64,000 nucleotides of DNA from positions 248,001 through 312,000 of the forward strand of contig NZ_RXHJ01000005.1 of the NCBI RefSeq assembly GCF_003955685.1, read 5' to 3'. The position numbers and the translations under genes are program-made. This stretch comes from Corynebacterium hylobatis. GTDB lineage: Bacteria > Actinomycetota > Actinomycetes > Mycobacteriales > Mycobacteriaceae. The notes under the pieces were generated by a model. It ran no database searches. It was not told where the DNA came from and was given only the letters and a program-made list of their open reading frames with translations. This document shows, in pieces, positions 57,203-64,000 of the stretch (within the stretch, counting starts at the first letter, position 1; each line of letters starts with the position of its first letter).

Positions 57203-58174
57203 TCAGTCCGCGGCGGAGAGGATGTCCCGCAGGATGGCTGCCTGCGGCAACGTGAAATGGTCGTACTCCGACGGGAAACTCGTGTGCACGCGGGCAAAAC
57301 CCCGCTCGCGGTACCACTGTGAACCCTCCCGGGCGGCCGCGATCGCGTCGAAGGGCTCCCGGGGATCACTGCCGTCGTCCCGCAGCCCCGTCACCCAGTG
57401 CAGGGATATGCTCTCCCGGAGTTCCGGAGTCACCTCCGGGGACACTCCCTCCGGTGCTCCCCCACCGCCGAGCATGATCGCCCCACCCGTCACCGATTCC
57501 GCCCGGTACGGGATCAGCCCGTAGCTGATCAGTTCCGCGCCACCGGAATAACCCATCCACCACGTGTCGCCGTCGGCGACGCCATACTCGGCGCTGACCT
57601 CGGCGACCAGGGAATCCACCCACGCCACGTTGCGGCGCAGATCCCGCCACCAGGTCATCGAGCGCAGGTCCGGAGTCCGCGGGATCAGCGTGATCATGTT
57701 GTGGGTCTGGGCGACCGCCGCCAGGCAGGCACTCAGCCCACCGGGGACGTGGTACTCCTCCGCCCCGTCGCCGTGCAGGTGCACCAGCAGGCCCACCGGC
57801 CGGGAGAAGTCCACACCACGGGTGAACAGGTGGTAGCTACCCACCGTGCCGCCCCGATGCCCGCCGGCGAAGTCCCGGCCCAGGGAGACGCCCTCGGTCT
57901 CCTCGAAGTCATCGGTCTCCCAGGGCGCACCGGTGGGCGGGGGCGGGGACTGGAATGGGAACTGCGGGGAGGTCGACACCATGACCGGTTCAGCCTGGGC
58001 CAGCGGATCACCGGCCGGGATGCCGTAGGGGGTGCAGTCCACAGCGGCGTCAAAACCTGCCTCCTTCTCCGCGAGGATGCTGCTGATCACCCCGGCTGTG
58101 ATGAGCAGGGCCACCAGGAGGAATGCAGTGAGAGCGACCGTCCTGCGGCGGATGACCGGTTTCCGCTGACCCAC
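57203..58174 (-). CDS. membrane-anchored alpha/beta hydrolase (esterase/depolymerase-like)
   Basis: This 323-aa protein has an N-terminal signal anchor (VALTAFLLVALLITAGVISS) and an extracytoplasmic alpha/beta hydrolase fold. The oxyanion segment VHLHGDG, the nucleophile elbow GYSGG (in WWMGYSGGAELISYG) and a late His in EYDHFTLP make a full Ser hydrolase set; the Asp is less clear. It is reminiscent of PHB depolymerase/feruloyl esterase-type proteins. It lies upstream of the NRPS in the same direction and may act on its product or on envelope lipids. GTG 58174 has GGAGG at 7 bases; longer in-frame starts lack support. Confidence 0.75.
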   Translation of the reverse strand: MGQRKPVIRRRTVALTAFLLVALLITAGVISSILAEKEAGFDAAVDCTPYGIPAGDPLAQAEPVMVSTSPQFPFQSPPPPTGAPWETDDFEETEGVSLGRDFAGGHRGGTVGSYHLFTRGVDFSRPVGLLVHLHGDGAEEYHVPGGLSACLAAVAQTHNMITLIPRTPDLRSMTWWRDLRRNVAWVDSLVAEVSAEYGVADGDTWWMGYSGGAELISYGLIPYRAESVTGGAIMLGGGGAPEGVSPEVTPELRESISLHWVTGLRDDGSDPREPFDAIAAAREGSQWYRERGFARVHTSFPSEYDHFTLPQAAILRDILSAAD

Positions 58175-58429
58175 ACCGCCCCCTCCGCCTGGCCCCGCAA
58201 CTTCATGGGCGCTGATGGTAGCACGCACAGACCGAGGCCAGCCGGGCCGCTGAGCCCGGGACAGGATGACTGCCGGGGGCTTCCGGAGTGTCGTGATCAG
58301 CAGCGGAGCCCCCGTCACCCGCCCTCCCCTCACCTGTCCTCTGTTCCAGCAGTTCACAACCGTTTTCCAGTGCGCTCTCATGCCGACACCCGGGCCCTAC
58401 CAGTCGGTCACGGAACGGACACTTGGTAC

Positions 58430-58435
58430 TAGTGT
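58430..58435 (+). promoter_or_regulatory. -10 element TAGTGT for murT-gatD (leaderless)
   Basis: TAGTGT lies 6 bases before ATG 58442. Confidence 0.4.
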
Positions 58436-58441
58436 GGGAGC

Positions 58442-59722
58442 ATGAGTTCCAGAACTACCGGTGTCCTGCGCCGACTGCGTTCGACGGCGGCCACCACCGC
58501 TGCCCGGCTCGCCACCACCGCCTCCCGGCTCACCGGCCGGGGTGCCGGTGGCATGATCGGCGGGCTGGTGGCCAACGCCATCGACCCGACCATCATGGAC
58601 AGGCTCAGCCGCGGCCGCCCCGCTGTCCTGGTCACCGGCACCAACGGAAAATCCACCACCACCCGGATGCTCGCCGCCGCGATGCGGAAGAAGTACGCCG
58701 TCGCCACCAACGACGGCGGTGACAACATGGACGCCGGCATCATCTCCGCCCTGCTCGCCGGGGAAGAGGCCAGCCACATCGTCCTCGAGGTCGATGAGCT
58801 GCACGTCCCGGCCGTCGCTGACCGCCTCAACCCGCAGGTGATGGTGCTGCTCAACCTCACCCGCGACCAGCTCGACCGCGTCGGGGAGATCAACAAGATC
58901 GAACGCGCGCTGCGCCGGACGGTGGACAACCATCCGGATGCACTGATCATCGCCAACTGCGATGACGTGCTCATGTCCTCCGTCGCCTTCGATGCCCCCA
59001 ACGTCGTGTGGGTGGCCGCCGGGGCCGGCTGGACCGGTGATTCCGTCTCCTGCCCGCGCACCGGCGGCCACGTCGTCCGCGAGGGCGAGGACTGGTGGTC
59101 CGTCAAACCGCTTGCCGACGGCCGCATCTTCCGCCGCCCCACCCCCACGTGGACCGTCACAGAACACGGGCTGGTCTCCCCCCACGGAGAATCCGACATG
59201 AAGCTCCGGCTGCCGGGCCGCGCCAACCGCGGCAACGCCACCCAGGCGGTCGCCGCCGCCGTCGAGGGCTTCCAGGTGCCACTTGCCGACGCCGTCGCCG
59301 CCACCGAGGGCGTGGACAACGTCGCCGGCCGCTACTCCACCATCCGTTTCGGCGACCGGGACATCCACCTGCTGCTGGCGAAGAACCCGGCTGGCTGGCA
59401 GGAGGCCCTGTCCATGGTCGACCGTTCCGCGGACGGCCTGGTCATCGCAGTCAACGGCCAGGTCGCCGACGGTGAGGACCTCTCCTGGCTGTGGGACGTG
59501 CGTTTCGAGGATTTCGAGGGCCTGGAGGTCAAGGCCGCCGGTGAGCGCGGCACCGACCTGGCCGTCCGCCTCACCTACGCGGACATCGGACACGAACTGC
59601 TCGCCGATCCCCTTGAGGCGGTGCTGGCCTGCCCGCCGGGACGCGTCGAGGTCCTGGCCAACTACACCGCCTTCCGCGATCTGAAGAAGGCACTGAACAA
59701 GGAGCTGGAGCACCGTGGCTGA
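58442..59722 (+). CDS. murT: MurT, lipid II isoglutaminyl synthase ligase subunit
   Basis: This 426-aa Mur-ligase-family subunit activates the alpha-carboxyl of D-Glu in lipid II for amidation. It works with GatD, which supplies ammonia. The P-loop is VLVTGTNGKSTTTRM (about residues 63-77), with EVDELHVPAV and a C-terminal DUF1727 domain. The middle segment that in Staphylococcus MurT holds a Cys4 zinc ribbon reads SCPRTGG...GRIFRRP here and keeps only one Cys. The gatD start overlaps its stop region by 8 bases. Confidence 0.93.
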   Translation: MSSRTTGVLRRLRSTAATTAARLATTASRLTGRGAGGMIGGLVANAIDPTIMDRLSRGRPAVLVTGTNGKSTTTRMLAAAMRKKYAVATNDGGDNMDAGIISALLAGEEASHIVLEVDELHVPAVADRLNPQVMVLLNLTRDQLDRVGEINKIERALRRTVDNHPDALIIANCDDVLMSSVAFDAPNVVWVAAGAGWTGDSVSCPRTGGHVVREGEDWWSVKPLADGRIFRRPTPTWTVTEHGLVSPHGESDMKLRLPGRANRGNATQAVAAAVEGFQVPLADAVAATEGVDNVAGRYSTIRFGDRDIHLLLAKNPAGWQEALSMVDRSADGLVIAVNGQVADGEDLSWLWDVRFEDFEGLEVKAAGERGTDLAVRLTYADIGHELLADPLEAVLACPPGRVEVLANYTAFRDLKKALNKELEHRG

Positions 59723-60473
59723 CCGCCTGACCATCGGACTCGTCCTGCCCGACATCCTGGGCACCTACGGCGATGACGGCAACGCGCTTGTCCTGCGCCA
59801 GCGTGCCCGCATGCGCGGTATCGACGCTGAGATCCTCCAGATCAGGCTCGGCGAGCCCGTCCCGGACGACCTCAGCGTCTACTGTCTCGGCGGGGGCGAG
59901 GACTCCGCCCAGACGCTGGCGGCCGAGCACCTCATCGCCGACGGCGGACTCACCCGCGCCGCCTGGGCCGGCCGCCCCATCCTGGGGGTCTGCGCGGGCC
60001 TGCAGATCCTCGGTGAATCCTTCCGCGCCGGAAGGAAAGTCATCGACGGTCTCGGCCTCATCGACGCCACCACCGTAGGCCTCCAGCAGCGCGCCATCGG
60101 GGAGGTCGCCGCCACCCCGACGAAGGCGGGTATCACCGCCGAGCTCACCGAACCGCTCACCGGCTTCGAGAACCACCTCGGCGCCACCCTCCTGGGCTCG
60201 CGTGCCGAGCCCCTGGGCCGGGTCACCCGCGGCACCGGCAACTGCGATGTCGCCGCCGCGGCCGACGACGTCGCCGACGGCACCCGCCAGCGTTTCGCGG
60301 AGGGCGCCGTCCAGGGCAGCGTCATCGCCACCTACATGCACGGCCCCGTCCTGGCCCGCAACCCGCAACTGGCGGACCTGCTGCTGGCCCGGGCCCTCGG
60401 GAGGGCCCTGGCGGACCTGGAACCACTGGAGATCGCCGTCGTCGACCGCCTGCGCCTGGAGCGTCTGAAGTAG
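59715..60473 (+). CDS. gatD: GatD, lipid II isoglutaminyl synthase glutaminase subunit
   Basis: This 252-aa class I glutamine amidotransferase of the CobB/CobQ type releases ammonia for MurT. The nucleophile Cys93 is in LGVCAGLQILGESF and the catalytic His in TYMHGPVLARNP. Amidation of peptidoglycan D-Glu is essential in related actinobacteria. The GTG start lies within the last codons of murT. Confidence 0.94.
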   Translation: MADRLTIGLVLPDILGTYGDDGNALVLRQRARMRGIDAEILQIRLGEPVPDDLSVYCLGGGEDSAQTLAAEHLIADGGLTRAAWAGRPILGVCAGLQILGESFRAGRKVIDGLGLIDATTVGLQQRAIGEVAATPTKAGITAELTEPLTGFENHLGATLLGSRAEPLGRVTRGTGNCDVAAAADDVADGTRQRFAEGAVQGSVIATYMHGPVLARNPQLADLLLARALGRALADLEPLEIAVVDRLRLERLK

Positions 60474-60550
60474 CCCTGCCGCCCGCCCGGAAGCGGCGTT
60501 AAACTGGCCTTTATATTCGGTCAGCTTAATGCAATTTTCCGGGAGGTCGG

Positions 60551-61033
60551 ATGAAACCCACTATGCGCCTCGCGGGACTGCTGCTCGCGGCGGTGCCACT
60601 GCTCAGCGCCTGCGGCATCGTGTCCAGCATGCCGGCGGACGTCGACGGCACCATGGACCGTGCCCGGGACGGCACCCTCGTCGTCGGGGTCTCCGAACAC
60701 CCGCCCTGGGTGAATATCGACGGTGACACCGGTGAAGTCACCGGCAGCGAGGCGGAGCTGCTCAACAGCTTCGCCCGATCCATCAACGCCGAGATCGAAT
60801 GGCGGCCGGGCCCGGAATCAGTCCTGGCGGAGAGGATCAGGGACGGGGAGGTCGACGTCATCGCCGGCGGCCTGACCACTGCCGTCCCCTTGTCCTCCCA
60901 CATGGCGCTGACCAGGCCCTACACTGCCATCGACGGAGACGAGGAGATGGTCATGGGTGTGCGCCTGGGCGAGAATGAGCTGCTCGTCGCGCTGGAACGT
61001 CACCTCGCCCGCGAGCACGGGGAGATCCAGTGA
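60551..61033 (+). CDS. short lipoprotein resembling the N-lobe of a family 3 solute-binding protein
   Basis: This 160-aa lipoprotein has signal peptide and lipobox LLSAC (Cys at 21). The family 3 binding-protein segments LVVGVSEHPPWVNIDGDTG and IRDGEVDVIAGGLT are present. A normal protein of this family is about 250 residues and includes a second lobe. This one ends soon after RPYTAIDGDEEMVMGV, so it holds little more than lobe one. The ribosome site is GGGAGG. The stop overlaps the start of the CDF transporter gene (GTGA), so it may be a metal-handling partner. This is inference. Confidence 0.7.
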   Translation: MKPTMRLAGLLLAAVPLLSACGIVSSMPADVDGTMDRARDGTLVVGVSEHPPWVNIDGDTGEVTGSEAELLNSFARSINAEIEWRPGPESVLAERIRDGEVDVIAGGLTTAVPLSSHMALTRPYTAIDGDEEMVMGVRLGENELLVALERHLAREHGEIQ

Positions 61034-62016
61034 GCCGCGCCGTGGACACCCGGCAGAACCCGGTCAACGATCCCCTGCCGGAGGACATGCAGAAGATCCT
61101 GAAGAAGGCGATCCGTCTCGAGTGGATCACCATCATCTACATGGTCTTCGCCGTCACCATCGTCGGCCTGGTTGCCGGGCAGTCCCAGGCGATGCGTGCG
61201 GCCTGGGTGGAGGACATGCTGGGATTCCTGCCGCCGATCGCCTTCCTCATCGCCACCCGTTTCACCCGCCGCGCGGCCAACCGGAAACACCCCTACGGCT
61301 ACCACCGCGCCATCGGCGTCGGCCACCTGGTCTCCGCGACAGCCCTGCTCCTGATGGGCGGGCTGCTGCTCTTCAATTCGGCGATGGGTCTGATCAGCCA
61401 GGAAAAACCCCCCATCGGGATCACCGTGCTCTTCGGATACGACATCTGGGCCGGCTGGCTCATGGTCGGTGCCATGCTGATCACCGGCATCATCCCGGTC
61501 ATCCTCGGCCGGATGAAACTGAAGCTGGCGGAACCCCTCCACGACAAGGTGCTGCGGGCGGACGCGGACATGCAGAAGGCGGACTGGATGACTGCCTTCG
61601 CCACCATCATCGGTGTCCTGGGCATCGGCGTCGGCCTGTGGTGGATGGACGGGGCGGTGGCCATCCTCGTGTCCGGCTCCATCATCTACGACGGTATGAC
61701 CAATCTGAAGGCCGCCATCGAGGACCTCACCGACACCTACCCCATGCGTTTCGACGACTCCGACCTCCACCCGCTCATCGAGGAGGCCGCCGACACCGCC
61801 CGTGCCGCCGTCTGGGTGCAGGACGCCGCCGCCCGCGGGCGTGACCAGGGCCGGATCTTCCACGTCGAGGTCTTCGTCGTCCTCCGCGACGGGCAGGCCC
61901 CGACCGTCAGGCAGCTCGAGGAGCTGCGGGACCGCATCCGCCAGGTGCACTGGAAGCTCTACGACATCGTCGTCATCCCGGTTCCGGAGCTGCCGCAGCA
62001 TCTGGTGGAGAGCTAG
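61030..62016 (+). CDS. cation diffusion facilitator family transporter (paralog 2)
   Basis: This 328-aa CDF-type metal transporter has six helices and a C-terminal cytosolic domain ending in [13 protein letters not shown]. It is clearly related to the protein at 34591-35601 (shared QAMxAAWVxD, HPYGY/F, ADxxMxKADWM). The same substitutions occur at the usual metal positions (AxxxD in TM2, MxxxD in TM5). The start overlaps the preceding lipoprotein gene. The stop TAG overlaps the recR stop TAG on the other strand (CTAG). Confidence 0.82.
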   Translation: MSRAVDTRQNPVNDPLPEDMQKILKKAIRLEWITIIYMVFAVTIVGLVAGQSQAMRAAWVEDMLGFLPPIAFLIATRFTRRAANRKHPYGYHRAIGVGHLVSATALLLMGGLLLFNSAMGLISQEKPPIGITVLFGYDIWAGWLMVGAMLITGIIPVILGRMKLKLAEPLHDKVLRADADMQKADWMTAFATIIGVLGIGVGLWWMDGAVAILVSGSIIYDGMTNLKAAIEDLTDTYPMRFDDSDLHPLIEEAADTARAAVWVQDAAARGRDQGRIFHVEVFVVLRDGQAPTVRQLEELRDRIRQVHWKLYDIVVIPVPELPQHLVES

Positions 62017-62669
62017 ATCTTCAGCCGGCCACTCAGCGCGCGGGAGAGGGTGAGCTCATCGACGAACTCCAGGTCGCCGCCCAGCGGCATGCCGGAAGCC
62101 AGACGCGAGACCGTCAGGCCCGGGAAGTCCTTGAGCAGGCGCGCCAGGTAGGCGGCCGTCGCCTCCCCCTCGGTGTTCGGGTCGGTGGCGATGATCACCT
62201 CGTGGATGTCGGGGGTCGAGTCGTGGCGCGGGACATCCGGGGTGGAATCGGCCAGCTCCCGGTCGGGCAGCACCCCGCCGATGCGCTGCAGCAGCTCGGA
62301 GATGTGCAGGTCCTTCGGGCCGACGTTCGCCAGGGGGTCAAGCGCCCCACCGAGCACGTGGTAGCGGCCGTTGTACTCACCGGTGCGCTCGATGACCTGG
62401 ATGTCCTTCGGTTCCTCGACCACGCAGATCATGCCGCGGTCGCGGCCGGAGTCAGCGCAGATACGGCAGACCTCCTCGCGGGAGATGTTGCAGCAGATGC
62501 GGCAGAAGGTCACGCCGTCGCGCACGGCCTCCAAGGCCGCGGTGAGGCGGTTGATGTCATCCGGTTCGACGCCGAGGAGGTGGAAGGCGATGCGCTGGGC
62601 ACTCTTGGGGCCTACCCCGGGCAGGCGGGAGAGCTCATCGATCAGGTCCTGGAGCGGTCCTTCAAACAC
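62013..62669 (-). CDS. recR: recombination mediator protein RecR
   Basis: This 218-aa RecR works with RecO and RecF to load RecA at gaps. It has an N-terminal HhH ([20 protein letters not shown]), a Cys4 zinc finger ([16 protein letters not shown]), a Toprim domain ([28 protein letters not shown]) and the C-terminal Walker-like [15 protein letters not shown]. The start is GTG 62669. About 20 residues in the Toprim insertion ([16 protein letters not shown]) are extra relative to typical RecR. Confidence 0.95.
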   Translation of the reverse strand: MFEGPLQDLIDELSRLPGVGPKSAQRIAFHLLGVEPDDINRLTAALEAVRDGVTFCRICCNISREEVCRICADSGRDRGMICVVEEPKDIQVIERTGEYNGRYHVLGGALDPLANVGPKDLHISELLQRIGGVLPDRELADSTPDVPRHDSTPDIHEVIIATDPNTEGEATAAYLARLLKDFPGLTVSRLASGMPLGGDLEFVDELTLSRALSGRLKI

Positions 62670-62773
62670 GTCGCCTTCCGACCCCTTTCAGTTCAGATTG
62701 CCACGCGGCCTGGAGCGGCCGCGTCATCCGGTCCAGGATAGTGGCTGCGGCCGCCGGACCCCCGATCCACCCC

Positions 62774-63790
62774 TCAGTCGGCTGGTTTGAGCTGGTCGTG
62801 TTTGCTGGGGTGGAAGAGGTCTGGCGAGGGATCGTATTCGGTGTAGACGTGGCGGGGGTGCCACACCTCCCGCGCTTCATCCAGGTCGAGGGCGGCTGCG
62901 GCGAGGAAGTCGGCGACGGCGTCCAGCACGGGAGGCTCGCAGGTGGGGCACGAGTTGACCTCGTAGACGACCAGTCCCCCGGTTTCCCGATTCTCGGCGA
63001 TGTCGATCCCGCCGATGAGTGTCACGGCACCGCGCGAGGCGCGTTCCGCCAGGTCGATCAGGTCGTCTGTGAGTGGGCACATGGCTATCAGGCCGCCGGC
63101 CAGCACGTTGGTGATCCACTTCCCCTCGTGGGCGTAGCGGTACATCGCGAAGACGGCCCGGTGGTTGACGGTGTAGACGCGGATGTCACGGCCGGGATTA
63201 TCGATCCACGGCATCGCATAATAAGCCTCGTTGTGCTGCTCCAGCGCCCAGATGATGGCCTCATCATCCGGCATGTCCATGATCCGCTGCAGGCCGCGCC
63301 CGCCGTAACCGACGAGGGGTTTGAGCACGACGGGGCCGTCGATCTCCTCGATCCAGCGGCGTAGCTCGGGGATGTCCTTGCCCGAGATCACCGGGTAGTA
63401 CAGACTGCCGGCGGCGGCGAGCATGGAGCTGTCGGTCAGTTTGTTCTGCGCCCGGAAGAGCGTCAGGGCGTCGTTGATCACGGGCACACCTGCGCGTGCG
63501 AACACATCGAGCTGGGCCATGCCCGGCATCAGCAGGTCATCGAGCACCCAGCCGACGACCAGATCGGGTTTGAGGGGATATTCCTGGACCGAGAACGTCG
63601 TACCGTCCGGGTCCAGGCGGATGACCAGTTCGTCCGGGTGGACGCGGATGACCGCCCGGCCACGCTCCCGCAGAGTGGGGAAGAGGATGTCGTGGTCCTC
63701 ATCATCGATGTCGTCACCGAGGAAGACCACGAGCGGGCGGTCCGGCCCCTCCGGGGCAGTGAAGAACGGGTCGTCGAGTCGGCTCAGCAT
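62774..63790 (-). CDS. RimK-like ATP-grasp ligase of unknown substrate
   Basis: This 338-aa ATP-grasp protein has a pre-ATP-grasp domain with VLDDLLMPGMAQLDVFARAG. It then has the nucleotide motifs GPVVLKPLVGYGGRGL and AMPWIDNPGRDIRVYTVN, and a terminal metal segment VYEVNSCPTCEPP in place of the usual EVNxSPG. A Cys pair sits in that metal-site loop. Such enzymes ligate amino acids or peptides through acyl phosphates. The gene separates recR from ybaB, which are usually adjacent. The start ATG 63790 follows a weak ribosome site (GAGG). Confidence 0.8.
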   Translation of the reverse strand: MLSRLDDPFFTAPEGPDRPLVVFLGDDIDDEDHDILFPTLRERGRAVIRVHPDELVIRLDPDGTTFSVQEYPLKPDLVVGWVLDDLLMPGMAQLDVFARAGVPVINDALTLFRAQNKLTDSSMLAAAGSLYYPVISGKDIPELRRWIEEIDGPVVLKPLVGYGGRGLQRIMDMPDDEAIIWALEQHNEAYYAMPWIDNPGRDIRVYTVNHRAVFAMYRYAHEGKWITNVLAGGLIAMCPLTDDLIDLAERASRGAVTLIGGIDIAENRETGGLVVYEVNSCPTCEPPVLDAVADFLAAAALDLDEAREVWHPRHVYTEYDPSPDLFHPSKHDQLKPAD

Positions 63791-63843
63791 GGCGCACCTC
63801 TTCAGGGATTCCTGAGGGCCACGCTACCCGAATCTGCTCAGGT

Positions 63844-64000
63844 TCAGCCGAGCATTCCGCCGAAGGGATCCCCGCCGCCGCCGGACAGCGGTCCCATCTT
63901 CTGTGCGGCGAGGTCGCCGGCCTTGGCGTGGGCGTCCTGGAAGGCACCCATGACCAGGTCCTGGAGCGTATCGACGTCCTCCGGGTCCACCACCTGCGGG
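63844..64000 (-). CDS. YbaB/EbfC nucleoid-associated protein, C-terminal part (cut by window)
   Basis: Only the last 51 codons are inside the window. They read PQVVDPEDVDTLQDLVMGAF, then QDAHAKAGDLAAQKMGPLSG and a Gly-rich end GDPFGGMLG, matching the C-terminus of YbaB/EbfC DNA-binding proteins. The gene continues beyond 64000. A position beside recR is conserved in bacteria. Confidence 0.85.
   Translation of the reverse strand, partial: PQVVDPEDVDTLQDLVMGAFQDAHAKAGDLAAQKMGPLSGGGGDPFGGMLG

Overview
The window is a 64 kb piece of a high-GC actinobacterial chromosome, almost certainly from the genus Corynebacterium. The evidence is gene content and order: cspA, a DUF1998 helicase, a tad pilus locus, marP, nth, glxR, ridA, whcA (whiB4), ponA, sigC, katA, lysC, asd, leuA, murT, gatD and recR. 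Much of this follows the order of the Mycobacterium tuberculosis Rv3648c-Rv3716c region, which I know from memory. LysC is 421 aa with a GTG start, as in C. glutamicum. Many genes appear to start at or next to their transcription start. Species cannot be settled from the sequence alone.

Positions 1-16 kb: a DedA membrane protein, cspA and a helicase are followed by a tightly overlapping leftward tad pilus operon (CpaE/Ssd-like, TadA, TadB, TadC, a DUF4244 pilin-like peptide and two TadE-like proteins). Next come an HAD phosphatase, a frameshifted Rv3662c-like gene, a holin-like membrane protein, an EphE-like hydrolase, and the leftward operon nth - thioredoxin-like - NUDIX - marP. The cAMP receptor-type regulator glxR closes the segment with a strong terminator.

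Positions 16-30 kb: a metallo-hydrolase, ridA, a DUF4177 peptide, whcA, the class A penicillin-binding protein PonA, a YqeY-like protein, a phosphoesterase, tRNA-Pro(CGG), a YhgE-type membrane protein, and a six-gene Mrp/Mnh Na+/H+ antiporter operon with subunits A and B fused. A triple-repeat Ltp lipoprotein is convergent with the antiporter operon.

Positions 30-42 kb: an IS200/IS605 element has an apparently intact tnpA but a tnpB cut by an in-frame stop. It is followed by catalase, sigC, a cation diffusion facilitator, asd-lysC and a DMT exporter. A 1.3 kb patch then holds a small His/aromatic-rich ORF and transposase debris. leuA follows, with a leucine-rich attenuator leader peptide.

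Positions 42-64 kb: a 2084-residue sortase-anchored surface protein built of repeats, with a 51-aa ORF downstream. Then a DnaQ-BRCT protein that has lost its exonuclease residues, followed by a probable secondary-metabolite or cell-envelope cluster. That cluster has a phosphopantetheinyl transferase, an HGSNAT/DUF418 membrane protein, a Pls/PosA-type single-module NRPS preceded by a translationally coupled 43-aa ORF, and a membrane-anchored alpha/beta hydrolase. murT-gatD, a truncated binding-protein-like lipoprotein coupled to a second CDF transporter, recR, an ATP-grasp enzyme and the end of ybaB complete the window.

The most promising candidates for undescribed biology are the NRPS cluster with its coupled small ORF, the giant surface protein with its small downstream ORF, the ATP-grasp gene sitting between recR and ybaB, and the orphan small ORFs.
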